Counted from the first letter of the stretch, positions 7,050-14,386 are shown. The stretch: DNA of 15,085 nt from Bacteroidota bacterium (GCA_022711195.1 JAKLFN010000026.1:1-15085), one strand, 5' to 3'. A program made the numbers and translations. The notes: generated from the letters alone by a model not told the origin.

Positions 7050-8059
7050 GTCAGATACCGTTTCGCCATATCATGGCAGCCCACTGTGAATCAGGAACCG
7101 TTGCCGCGCTTGTTAACCACCATGGGATGGAAATCTCTGAACCCATGGTATTTGGAATCGCCAGCGGTATATTTTTCGCATATCTTAAAACTCCGGTCAT
7201 GGATTTCCCGATGTTTGCTGTAAGGAGCATGCCGGGAAACCTGCGCACAAAGTTTTCGGAACGCACGGGAGTGAAATTTAAAACAAAAAACTACAGAAAT
7301 CCTGAAAAAGCTGAAAGAGAGCTGAATGAACTTCTCGATAAAGGACAGCCGGTGGCAGTTCAGGTTGATTTCTTCTATATGAATTATTTTCCTGCATGGT
7401 ACAGGATACATGTAAATGTTCATTTTATTACCGTTATAGGCAGGGAAGGCGATAAGTATTTTGTCAGCGACAGCTATCATCCGCAGATAGCAGAAATAGA
7501 CCGTGAGTCACTCACCAAAGGGCGCTTTGCCGGCGGATCAATGGCTCCCAAAGGATTTATGTTCTACCCGGTTTATGTTCCTGAAAAACTTGATTACCAG
7601 AAAGCAATCAATGCGGGGCTCAAGGGTGGCGTCTATAACATGCTGAAGATCCCCCTTCCTTTTATTGGTATTAAAGGCATCAGGAGGTTCGCAGATAAGA
7701 TCACAGAATGGCCGAAATATGCCAGGGACGAAGACTTTCTTGCCGACAAGGTCTTTAGGATAACAATTTTCCTTGAAGACCAGGGTACCGGAGGGGGCGG
7801 ATTCAGGTTCCTCTATGCATCATTCCTGCAGGAAGCTGCAAAGATCATGAATAACCCGAAGCTCGATGAGATGTCGAAAGAAATGATGTCAATAGGCGAC
7901 GGATGGAGGGATGTGTCACTCGCTTCCGCAAAAGTAGCAAAGCAGAGAGACTTCAGCAGGGAACGACTGGTGGAGATAGGTGATCTTCTCCGGCAGCGAG
8001 CCGACGCCGAAGAATCATTTTTTAAAAGACTTGGAAAGGAATTGTCGAATCATAAATAA
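7046..8059 (+). CDS. BtrH-like acyltransferase (BtrH N-terminal domain + DUF4872)
   Basis: This 337-residue protein has an N-terminal papain/C39-like domain of the BtrH_N type followed by a DUF4872-type C-terminal half. Visible candidate catalytic residues are C14 in HCESGTVAALVNHHG, H126 in NVHFITVIGREG and D142 in VSDSYHP, consistent with a Cys-His-Asp triad. The GTGGGGFRFLYASFL stretch (247-261) is characteristic of the C-terminal part. BtrH in butirosin biosynthesis moves an amino-acyl chain from an acyl carrier protein to an aminoglycoside amine. Here the next gene, 7 bases downstream, is an acyl carrier protein, which strongly suggests the same chemistry: transfer from a carrier thioester to an amine or alcohol. 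Relatives also occur in other Bacteroidota natural-product loci. The acyl group and acceptor are unknown. It overlaps the upstream HTH gene by 4 bases. Confidence 0.88.
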   Translation: MSQIPFRHIMAAHCESGTVAALVNHHGMEISEPMVFGIASGIFFAYLKTPVMDFPMFAVRSMPGNLRTKFSERTGVKFKTKNYRNPEKAERELNELLDKGQPVAVQVDFFYMNYFPAWYRIHVNVHFITVIGREGDKYFVSDSYHPQIAEIDRESLTKGRFAGGSMAPKGFMFYPVYVPEKLDYQKAINAGLKGGVYNMLKIPLPFIGIKGIRRFADKITEWPKYARDEDFLADKVFRITIFLEDQGTGGGGFRFLYASFLQEAAKIMNNPKLDEMSKEMMSIGDGWRDVSLASAKVAKQRDFSRERLVEIGDLLRQRADAEESFFKRLGKELSNHK

Positions 8060-8066
8060 CGGAAAA

Positions 8067-8348
8067 ATGACATTTGACTCCCCTGAGGAAATAAGACAGG
8101 AAGTAAAAAAACTGATTATAGATACACTGAAATTCGAGAATGTCAGACCCGAAGATATCCTGGATGATGTAAATTTCTTCAGCGGCGAGAATACAATAAA
8201 AATCGATTCAATAGATGTCATTGAACTTGTTGTTGCAATCCAGAAGAAATTCAATGTAAAGATCGACGACCAGAACCTTGCAAAAGATATCATAACCACT
8301 GTTAATGCCATTACTGATTTTGTTTACGCACAGCATCACAAAGCATGA
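8067..8348 (+). CDS. Acyl carrier protein (phosphopantetheine-binding)
   Basis: This 93-residue protein has the four-helix acyl carrier pattern. The predicted phosphopantetheine attachment serine is S48 in IKIDSIDVIELV (45-56), where DSI replaces the usual DSL. Acidic residues surround it, as expected for interaction with partner enzymes. The ATG at 8067 is chosen because it gives a normal ACP length and sits 7 bases after the BtrH-like stop; an in-frame upstream start at 7980 would lie inside that gene. It is unlikely to be the housekeeping AcpP, since no fatty-acid synthase gene is adjacent and the motif differs. It is probably a dedicated carrier for the BtrH-like transferase. No ketosynthase, adenylation enzyme or phosphopantetheinyl transferase lies in the window, so loading must use genes elsewhere. 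Confidence 0.92.
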   Translation: MTFDSPEEIRQEVKKLIIDTLKFENVRPEDILDDVNFFSGENTIKIDSIDVIELVVAIQKKFNVKIDDQNLAKDIITTVNAITDFVYAQHHKA

Positions 8349-8363
8349 GTTTCTTATGGATAT

Positions 8364-8413
8364 TACACCCTTCCCTGCCTTCCTCCAGGGGGACGGAGTT
8401 AAGAAAGGGGGTA
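8364..8413. repeat. Intergenic inverted repeat, copy 2 of the GC-rich element
   Basis: TACACCCTT (8364-8372) pairs with AAGGGGGTA (8405-8413) with one mismatch, enclosing a C/T-rich then G-rich interior that can pair further (ctcc with ggag). The right arm is identical to 1479-1487. No T-tract follows, so it does not look like an intrinsic terminator, but a stem of this size in the mRNA could affect stability or expression of the sulfotransferase gene 30 bases downstream. Confidence 0.5.
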
Positions 8414-8443
8414 TAAGAATCTTGAAACAGAGTATCTTTCTGA

Positions 8444-9550
8444 ATGGCCGGTAAAAAATCAAAGATCGTCGGAAATTTATTGATGGGGATACGGTTTTCC
8501 TCATTGATGAAAATGATATTCAGAAACAGCGTGAGCTTAAAGCCTGTCTACCTTCTCAGGTTGATTGTTCTGATACCCACTTCTTTATTAAGCGAGATAT
8601 TCTCAGTGATTGAGAAAATAAAGTTCGGCAGGCTTATCCGCAGTACAAATATCATTGAAAAACCGGTTTTTATTATTGGTCACTGGCGCACGGGGACAAC
8701 ATTCCTTCACCAGCTCATAAGCCTCGATAAGCAGTTCACCTCCCCGAAAGTAATCCAGACAGTCATCCCCGACCATTTTTTAATAAGCACAAAATACTGG
8801 GTGCCAATACTGAAAAAGATGATGCCTCCCAAACGCCCCATGGATGAGGTGGAAATGGGACCACTTGACCCGATGGAGGATGAATGGGCGCTGCTGAGAC
8901 TCAATGCCCCCGGACCTTTTCAGAAGATATTCTTCCCTTCAGAAAAAAGAGGTTACTTCAGCAATCCCGGAGAATTCAACCCGGAGGGTAAGGAACTTGA
9001 AGAGTGGAAAAGAAAATTCACGACTTTCCTGACAAAGGTAACATTGTCCGATCCCAGGCAGATAGTTCTTAAGAATCCCTTCCACACACCAAGGGTTTCA
9101 ATACTCTCAGGAATGTTCCCCGGAGCAAAATTTATCCACATAGTCCGTCATCCTTATAAAACAGTGCCTTCAACAATCAATATGTGGAACATTGTCGCCG
9201 GCGAAAATGCTTTCCGCAAGGGATGGAAGACTCCTTCTGTTGAGGAGAGTGCCGGGCTGGTTGAAAAGTTCTGGAAATCGGTAAAGGGAAGCAGGGATAT
9301 TCTGAAACCTGGTCAGTTTACCGAAATAAGGTATGAAGACCTGGAGAATGACCCTGTTTCGGAGATAAGGAGGCTCTATTCAGAACTCGACATCATCTTT
9401 ACGCCCGAACTTGAGCAGAGCATTCTTGGGTTCATGGATGAGAAGAAAAGCTACAGGAAGAACATCTTCACTCTCCGCGAAGACCAGAAAGCATCTATAA
9501 ACAGGATCCTTGGAGACTTTATGACCGCTTACAGGTATGAGTTCCATTAG
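8444..9550 (+). CDS. PAPS-dependent sulfotransferase
   Basis: This 368-residue protein belongs to the bacterial sulfotransferase family (Sulfotransfer_3-like). The 5'-phosphosulfate loop is PVFIIGHWRTGTTFLHQLI (74-92). The 3'-phosphate region is IHIVRHPYKTVPSTIN (231-246), with R235 and S243 as expected binders, and KNPFHTPR (210-217) lies between them as is usual. It transfers a sulfuryl group from PAPS to a hydroxyl or amine. A hydrophobic stretch at about 33-58 before the P-loop may associate with the membrane, which would suit a lipid-like acceptor. It is the last gene of the + strand run and the natural consumer of PAPS from cysDNC at the other end. Bacteroides thetaiotaomicron BT_0416, a steroid sulfotransferase encoded with PAPS-synthesis genes, is a precedent for such pairing. 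The acceptor here is unknown. Its stop codon lies 5 bases from the stop of the converging tonB gene. Confidence 0.9.
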   Translation: MAGKKSKIVGNLLMGIRFSSLMKMIFRNSVSLKPVYLLRLIVLIPTSLLSEIFSVIEKIKFGRLIRSTNIIEKPVFIIGHWRTGTTFLHQLISLDKQFTSPKVIQTVIPDHFLISTKYWVPILKKMMPPKRPMDEVEMGPLDPMEDEWALLRLNAPGPFQKIFFPSEKRGYFSNPGEFNPEGKELEEWKRKFTTFLTKVTLSDPRQIVLKNPFHTPRVSILSGMFPGAKFIHIVRHPYKTVPSTINMWNIVAGENAFRKGWKTPSVEESAGLVEKFWKSVKGSRDILKPGQFTEIRYEDLENDPVSEIRRLYSELDIIFTPELEQSILGFMDEKKSYRKNIFTLREDQKASINRILGDFMTAYRYEFH

Positions 9551-9555
9551 TGCTG

Positions 9556-10323
9556 TTAATGTTCAAGCCTGAAGAGGACCGGTACAGAATACCATACATT
9601 TACAGGAATCCCGTTCTGTTTGCCGGGTTTGAACTTTGGCAGGGTGCTGATTACCCTGACAGCTTCCTGGTCGAGCAGGGGATCAACTCCTTTTAACAAA
9701 ACGATTTCTCCCACGGAACCATCCTCGGTAATGACAAATTTCAGGAATACACGTCCTTCGATGTTGTTATCGGCCGCCTCACGGGGGTATACCAGATTAT
9801 GTCCTATATAACGGATGAGCGCTCCGTCGCCGCCCGGATATTCAGGCATCTCTTCCACCCTGATAAATATTTCTTTTTCGGGAGGTACAATGTTGTCGGC
9901 AGGCTGCACATAGGTTATTGTATCATTAAGGTCACCGTTATCTGTTGTGCCGATAAGCACATCCGTTATCGGGATATCGCTGGTGGTAACTAAAGTGTCG
10001 TCGACCACGTCGGGTACGATATTCCTTACGGGTTTTGGAAGTTCTCGCAGAGGTTTAACTTCTGGTTTCTCTACCTGGGGTGCTTTGTAATTTTCCGGCT
10101 GGACAATAACTATGATCTTTTTGCCTTCTATGCCGGTTGCCGGTTCTGCAGTGGCTGAGAGCAGTATTATTACGGCAGCGCTTATTACCAGTGTTCCCAA
10201 TGTTGAAAGGCTGGTAACTGTTTTGTAGCGTTTCCGGAGCATGTAAGCTCCGTATTCCCTGTTACGGTTCCCGAAGACGATATCGTCAAAACGGGGAGCC
10301 TCTTCTTCATTCCTCTTCATCAT
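9556..10323 (-). CDS. TonB family energy transducer
   Basis: This 255-residue inner-membrane protein couples the proton-motive force to outer-membrane TonB-dependent transporters. The cytoplasmic N-terminus carries FDDIVFGNRNREYGAY (12-27), a motif common in Bacteroidota TonB paralogs. One membrane helix follows (about 39-57). A Pro/Val/Lys-rich periplasmic linker spans about 75-155. The C-terminal TonB domain (about 160-253) contains YPREAADNNIEGRVFLKFVI, VDPLLDQEAVRVI and KFKPGKQNGIPVNVWYSVPV. The start is the first of two adjacent ATGs. No exbB or exbD is adjacent, so it must use the cell's shared complex. The upstream 150 bases separate it from the ChaN-like gene on the same strand and include a small palindrome. 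It converges with the sulfotransferase gene with no visible terminator. Confidence 0.93.
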   Translation of the reverse strand: MMKRNEEEAPRFDDIVFGNRNREYGAYMLRKRYKTVTSLSTLGTLVISAAVIILLSATAEPATGIEGKKIIVIVQPENYKAPQVEKPEVKPLRELPKPVRNIVPDVVDDTLVTTSDIPITDVLIGTTDNGDLNDTITYVQPADNIVPPEKEIFIRVEEMPEYPGGDGALIRYIGHNLVYPREAADNNIEGRVFLKFVITEDGSVGEIVLLKGVDPLLDQEAVRVISTLPKFKPGKQNGIPVNVWYSVPVLFRLEH

Positions 10324-10388
10324 TGTAGTTTTTAGTTGTTAAACAATCACAGGTCAACCGCGATCAACTACTCAATACAAGAGGTTTT

Positions 10389-10406
10389 CTGTTAAATTAT
10401 TAACAG
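10389..10406. promoter_or_regulatory. A/T-rich inverted repeat upstream of tonB
   Basis: CTGTTAA and TTAACAG form a perfect 7-base inverted repeat with a 4-base spacer, 66 bases upstream of the tonB start. Neither strand has a T-tract after it, so it is not a standard terminator. It could be a protein-binding site controlling tonB, for example an iron- or stress-responsive operator, but it does not match an operator I can name. Confidence 0.3.
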
Positions 10407-10473
10407 CAAAAAGAGTGCCAGAATTGTCATGCAGGTTATGCAGGTCATAGATATCCTGCAATTTGCAATACTA

Positions 10474-11343
10474 TTAATAAGTTCTTGTCATGGAGGTTGG
10501 CACCACAATCACAAAATCAGCTTTCCCAAGACCTTCATCACCCATCTTCTCAATATCATCCTGCAGGATAGTTGTGATTGTCACAATCTTCAGCCCTGGA
10601 GAATATTTGTTCAGATACCAGATTATACCCATATAGCTGTCAGAATGGTAACTCCCGTTGTAGTGTATAACAGTGTGTCCGGGCTGACGACTTTTTACAA
10701 TTGAATATGCCATCGTTGCATCTTTTAATGCCTGAGCCTTTGGGAGATTCTCAGAAGCATGACCCATCGGTCCTCCACCCATGGAAAGCATATTCTTATA
10801 ACATGCCAGTTCAGGATCATAATCAACAGGAAGAGGGGCAATAAATCTCTTCCCTTCATCTGATACTTTTTCGAGAGCTTCGAATCCACCTGCTGCTACC
10901 ATCGATGCATAATGGCGTGGTACATTTGATGCTACGAATTTCAGGCCGTTCTCCATGGCAAAGTTGAGCAGAGGTTTGTAATCTGTTTTATAGTTGTTCC
11001 ATTTCCTCACTTCACTTTCGAAGGAGCTCTCCTTGAAAAACCCTGCAAAATATTCATCAATAAGAAGCTGGTTATCAGTTTCAAACATCTCGGCAGCAAG
11101 TATAAGATTGTTGCCCTTTTCAGCATGGAGGCTCTTTGTCAGCTCCAGCTCGAGCCAGTGCGAGATAGGATTATCGTGCAGCTCGCCAAAGAAAACAACA
11201 TCGGCTTTCAGCGCCTCTTTTACAATATCGCCATAATCGGCTTTTTTCCCTTCCCCGGTAAAAAACTTGTAAGCCGGCCTATCCTGTGCGGAGATGCTTA
11301 GAGAAACTAAAAATCCAAGAATTATAGAATAGTATTTCATCAT
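10474..11343 (-). CDS. ChaN family (Cofac_haem_bdg) secreted protein
   Basis: This is a haem/iron-related ChaN-family protein of 289 residues from the ATG at 11343 (or 288 from the next ATG). The start is chosen because MMKYYSIILGFLVSLSISAQ is a clean Sec signal peptide with cleavage after SAQ; upstream in-frame codons run through repetitive DNA. Family motifs are FFGELHDN (51-58) with H62, E85 in ILAAEMFETD, and HYNGSYH (227-233), which are the likely ligand or active-site positions. Campylobacter ChaN binds haem as an outer-membrane lipoprotein. Here there is no lipobox cysteine, so the protein is probably soluble in the periplasm. Relatives have also been considered hydrolase-like, so haem binding is not certain. 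It lies upstream of tonB on the same strand, compatible with an iron-uptake role. Confidence 0.87.
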   Translation of the reverse strand: MMKYYSIILGFLVSLSISAQDRPAYKFFTGEGKKADYGDIVKEALKADVVFFGELHDNPISHWLELELTKSLHAEKGNNLILAAEMFETDNQLLIDEYFAGFFKESSFESEVRKWNNYKTDYKPLLNFAMENGLKFVASNVPRHYASMVAAGGFEALEKVSDEGKRFIAPLPVDYDPELACYKNMLSMGGGPMGHASENLPKAQALKDATMAYSIVKSRQPGHTVIHYNGSYHSDSYMGIIWYLNKYSPGLKIVTITTILQDDIEKMGDEGLGKADFVIVVPTSMTRTY

Positions 11344-11384
11344 ACGATTCAGTCTTATATTATCATCTACAAATAAATGAAAAA

Positions 11385-11472
11385 GAAGTAAGAACAACGA
11401 ACATTTGAAATAAGAATGCAGAAGTTTCATTTATTCTTACTTCGTTGTTCGTTTGTTCTTCATTCTTACTTC
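11385..11472. repeat. A/T-rich repeat region with inverted and direct 10-mers
   Basis: GAAGTAAGAA (11385-11394) occurs as its exact reverse complement TTCTTACTTC at 11434-11443 and again at 11463-11472, a direct repeat with a 29-base period. AACAACGAA (11393-11401) also pairs with TTCGTTGTT (11441-11449). The region can form a large imperfect hairpin. It is non-coding and lies between the ChaN-like gene start and the terminator of the DUF5916 gene. It resembles dispersed intergenic repeats of Bacteroidota genomes; its function is unknown. Confidence 0.65.
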
Positions 11473-11480
11473 ATCAGATA

Positions 11481-11511
11481 ATAAAAGAAGGCCGTCCCCC
11501 CGGACAGCCTT
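11481..11511 (-). terminator. Intrinsic terminator of the DUF5916 gene
   Basis: Read on the - strand, a 10-base stem (aaggctgtcc with ggacggcctt, one mismatch) closes a 4-base G loop at 11488-11511. It is followed directly by cttttatt, a T-rich tract. It lies 30 bases after the DUF5916 stop codon, the normal place for a rho-independent terminator. It separates this gene from the ChaN-like gene downstream. Confidence 0.8.
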
Positions 11512-11540
11512 CCCGTTGCCTCATAATGCCAATCTCTATC

Positions 11541-14216
11541 CTATTTCAGACCAAACCTGTAACTGAATTTTATGAGGAATACATTATGAGGTATATTATT
11601 ATCCCTGTTGAACAGGTCGCCCATGTCGTTAAAAAAGTCCATTCTGCCTGTTTCATTCGAGTAATTTCTCGACTGGCTCCAGACAAGGAATACTGATGAT
11701 CCGGGATTATATTCCCATCGTACAACAAGATTCGAGAGGAAGAACTGGTAGTTGAAATCACTATTGTTGAATGTTATGTCGGGGGTACCGTTTTTATCCA
11801 TATCAATGTGGTACTTGTTGCCAGCAGGGTCATATTCTTTCTGTTCGGGGGTGAATGTCCAGAACCGGTCGCGGAAGCTTCCGGCCATCGGCTCCATGAT
11901 TAGCTTATGATCATAGTATTTACCCGATGAAACATAAGGTTGTCCCCAATACTGAAGTGTAAGATCGGGAGTAAGGTTGAAATTCAGCCTGAATGATGCA
12001 CTAAGTGTTCGCCTGTCGATTGAGGCAAATACGTACCTGTCACTGCCGTTATAAGATACCCTGGTTACATATTGTAATTCAGAGAATGATTTACTGAATC
12101 CGGGGCTAAGGTTGAATGACAGAGAATTGATTGGTTTATATGAAAATCCGACCTCCGTATAGAGGCTGCTCGAGGCATCTTCAAAACCGAGCGATCCATT
12201 AAAGAAATATTCGAATGTCAGTTTTTTACGGTAATCTGTCGAAAATCCAAAGCGAGCCCTGATTGTTCCCGGGACCTCCATCATAGGTCCGCCGCGGAGA
12301 ATGCTGGCCGACTTTGAATTGCTCTGAATGTTTCCGCCTGTCCAGGCATTCCAGTAATTTTTAAAGCCCATGCTTGCATTCCACTCAAAGCCTTTCCCGG
12401 TTACCAAACCGCCGAAATCATTTACGAGATATACATCTCCGTTAACATTCCAGTTACGGTAAATGCCTTTAGGATCCCATACATTATAACCTGCCCAGAA
12501 GACAGAAAGCATTTCATCGGCAGTCTGCATATACCCGAGGTCGTTTGTTTCAAAACCCGGAGTTTTCCATTTCACAACTGCCATTATATTAAGGTGTCCG
12601 TCGTTCTTTGTGATCTGCATTCTTCCGCCGGATCCGAAAAGCGAGGTCCTGTCGGGATCGAATTCAGTATGGTCATTATCAGGTCTCTGGAAATAGCGTG
12701 CTGAGGATCTTTGTGTACGGGCAATAGCTTCCCTGGTTCCGTTCACCTGGCTGAATGCAGTATTCAGGTTGAACGACCATGCTTTTTCCTTAAAATACTG
12801 GGTGAAGTCGATTCCACCGGAATAGGCCGATTTATGAAGATAGTCTTCCATTCCGGCATCGACATCTGATTTCCAGAGGCTGGCATCGTTATCCCTGTTG
12901 GTACCGGTGAATATTGCGCCGACAATTGTGTTACCGTCCTTAAAGTCGCGCTGAACCCTGCCTATAAAGAAATTTGTCAGTGGTTCCACGAGCTCCCTGA
13001 TCCTTCCTCCGGCTGTATCGATGAGCGCTGTCTCTCCTGCCGTAACTGCTTCGACGAATCCGAGTGAAAGCCCGTTTTTTGTTTTTCCAGTTAATTTTGC
13101 AGCCCCGAGGATAGTGGTCGCTGTCGGAATATCTGCATACCAGTTATCTCTCAGTGTGGGATCGCCGACAGGCTGGCGTCCTATACGCCGTGAGTAAAAC
13201 AGGTTATCGTTTCCCGAGTCGCCGTCACCTATGCCAATGTTGAAATTTGTAATATTATTTCCTTCAATAAAGAAGGGTCTTTTTTCTGAAAAGAAAGTCT
13301 CATAAGCAGAGAGATTGACTTCTGATGGGTCGGCTTCCACCTGTCCGAAATCAGGGTTTATGGATAGATCCATTGTCATGTTATTTGTGACACCGATCTT
13401 GGCATCAAGTCCTCCGTTGATTCCATATCTTCTTCCCTTTTCCATGAAGGAGAAAGGATTACCGGGCTCCTTTTTAAATGTTTCAACCTTTGCCACACCA
13501 TAGGGGGTAATGTCAAATATTTTCCTCGGTTTTATACCGTTGAGGCCTGATAGTTCTCCAAAATGATGTACCAGGCCGGCTGCATCCCTGGGGATATGCT
13601 GCCAGAAATCAGTCTCATCCCTTCTGTATAGTACCCTGGCAACTTCAAGACCCCAGACGTCATCCGAATTTTTGTCGAAACGTACCTGGCTGAAAGGGAT
13701 CTTCATTTCTGCTATCCAACCTTCATTGTTTACAGAAGTCTTTACCCACCAGTTAGGATCCCATGATTCGTCTTCATTTTGTCCGTCTTCAGTGAGCATA
13801 ATATCCCATTTCACTCCTGAAGATGCAACTCCGAACAGGAAGCCGGTACGGCGATCATGGAAACTGTCGAAAATTACTCCTGCCATGTCGCCATCGGTCT
13901 GGTCACGCCTGGTAAGACGGTTAATGATACTGTCGGGATCGGTGTCAAAATTTTTTATTCCGAAGTAAATATTATCATCGTCGAAGAGAATTTTAAATTC
14001 TGTACGTTGTGAAGCAGGCCTTCCGTTATAGGGTTCGTTCTGTGTGAAGTCGTCTGTCCACTCGCCGGACTGCCATACAGGCTCATCAAGAGTGCCGTCA
14101 ATTACGGGGGGATCGGAAATCCTGGTAGCCTTATATCTCTTTTTGGGGAGATCCTGTCCAAAGGCTGCTGTAAGAATTACCAGGAAAAGCGTCATCGTGG
14201 TAAGGATTCTTTTCAT
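11541..14216 (-). CDS. DUF5916 outer-membrane protein with CBM9-like N-terminal domain
   Basis: This 891-residue secreted protein begins with a Sec signal peptide, MKRILTTMTLFLVILTAAFG, residues 1-20. A carbohydrate-binding family 9-like beta-sandwich follows (about 29-215). It opens with DPPVIDGTLDEPVWQ, typical of the family, and later has YFGIKNFD, GWIAEMKIPFSQVRF and WGLEVARV. The DUF5916 region begins near 230 (KIFDITPYGVAKVE) and contains INPDFGQVEADPSEVNLSAYETFFSEKRPFFIEG (286-319). The rest has many alternating aromatic strands and ends FLIKFSYRFGLK, as outer-membrane barrels do. Such proteins are widespread in Bacteroidota. Binding of glycan or peptide ligands at the surface has been suggested, but no defined activity is known to me. 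It is a single-gene unit with its own terminator and diverges from the ThuA-domain gene. Confidence 0.9.
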   Translation of the reverse strand: MKRILTTMTLFLVILTAAFGQDLPKKRYKATRISDPPVIDGTLDEPVWQSGEWTDDFTQNEPYNGRPASQRTEFKILFDDDNIYFGIKNFDTDPDSIINRLTRRDQTDGDMAGVIFDSFHDRRTGFLFGVASSGVKWDIMLTEDGQNEDESWDPNWWVKTSVNNEGWIAEMKIPFSQVRFDKNSDDVWGLEVARVLYRRDETDFWQHIPRDAAGLVHHFGELSGLNGIKPRKIFDITPYGVAKVETFKKEPGNPFSFMEKGRRYGINGGLDAKIGVTNNMTMDLSINPDFGQVEADPSEVNLSAYETFFSEKRPFFIEGNNITNFNIGIGDGDSGNDNLFYSRRIGRQPVGDPTLRDNWYADIPTATTILGAAKLTGKTKNGLSLGFVEAVTAGETALIDTAGGRIRELVEPLTNFFIGRVQRDFKDGNTIVGAIFTGTNRDNDASLWKSDVDAGMEDYLHKSAYSGGIDFTQYFKEKAWSFNLNTAFSQVNGTREAIARTQRSSARYFQRPDNDHTEFDPDRTSLFGSGGRMQITKNDGHLNIMAVVKWKTPGFETNDLGYMQTADEMLSVFWAGYNVWDPKGIYRNWNVNGDVYLVNDFGGLVTGKGFEWNASMGFKNYWNAWTGGNIQSNSKSASILRGGPMMEVPGTIRARFGFSTDYRKKLTFEYFFNGSLGFEDASSSLYTEVGFSYKPINSLSFNLSPGFSKSFSELQYVTRVSYNGSDRYVFASIDRRTLSASFRLNFNLTPDLTLQYWGQPYVSSGKYYDHKLIMEPMAGSFRDRFWTFTPEQKEYDPAGNKYHIDMDKNGTPDITFNNSDFNYQFFLSNLVVRWEYNPGSSVFLVWSQSRNYSNETGRMDFFNDMGDLFNRDNNIPHNVFLIKFSYRFGLK

Positions 14217-14272
14217 GAAAGGTTACAGTTTTGTTTGGTTTCAAGGATAAAGACGGATAAAACAACAATTTG

Positions 14273-14309
14273 ATGCAAACATTTATTATGGCATGATCAT
14301 AATTTGCAT
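14273..14309. promoter_or_regulatory. Nested dyad in the divergent DUF5916/ThuA promoter region
   Basis: Outer arms ATGCAAA (14273-14279) and TTTGCAT (14303-14309) are perfect reverse complements. Inside them ATTATG (14285-14290) pairs with CATAAT (14298-14303), and the centre holds the palindrome atgatcat (14293-14300). It sits near the middle of the 170-base gap, 57 bases from the DUF5916 start and 78 from the ThuA start. A shared operator is plausible. I could not place a convincing Bacteroidota promoter (TTG with TAnnTTTG) on either strand here. Confidence 0.4.
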
Positions 14310-14386
14310 TTTGCTGTTCTGATTTAACCGGTGACGGGATTTATAAAAAGATTAAAATAATTAACTTGGACAAAAATATTTGAACC

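Noticed and set aside
7980..8348. A longer acyl carrier protein starting at 7980
   Set aside because: The extra 29 codons lie inside the BtrH-like gene in another frame, and the ATG at 8067 gives a normal ACP length.
11370..11397. Promoter for the ChaN-like gene on the - strand (TTG at 11397-11395, TTTATTTG at 11377-11370)
   Set aside because: One key A is missing from the -7 box and the 17-base spacing is short, so it is not strong enough to list.
10474..11430. A longer ChaN-like protein starting at 11430
   Set aside because: The extra 29 residues come from repetitive intergenic DNA, and the signal peptide begins at 11343/11340.
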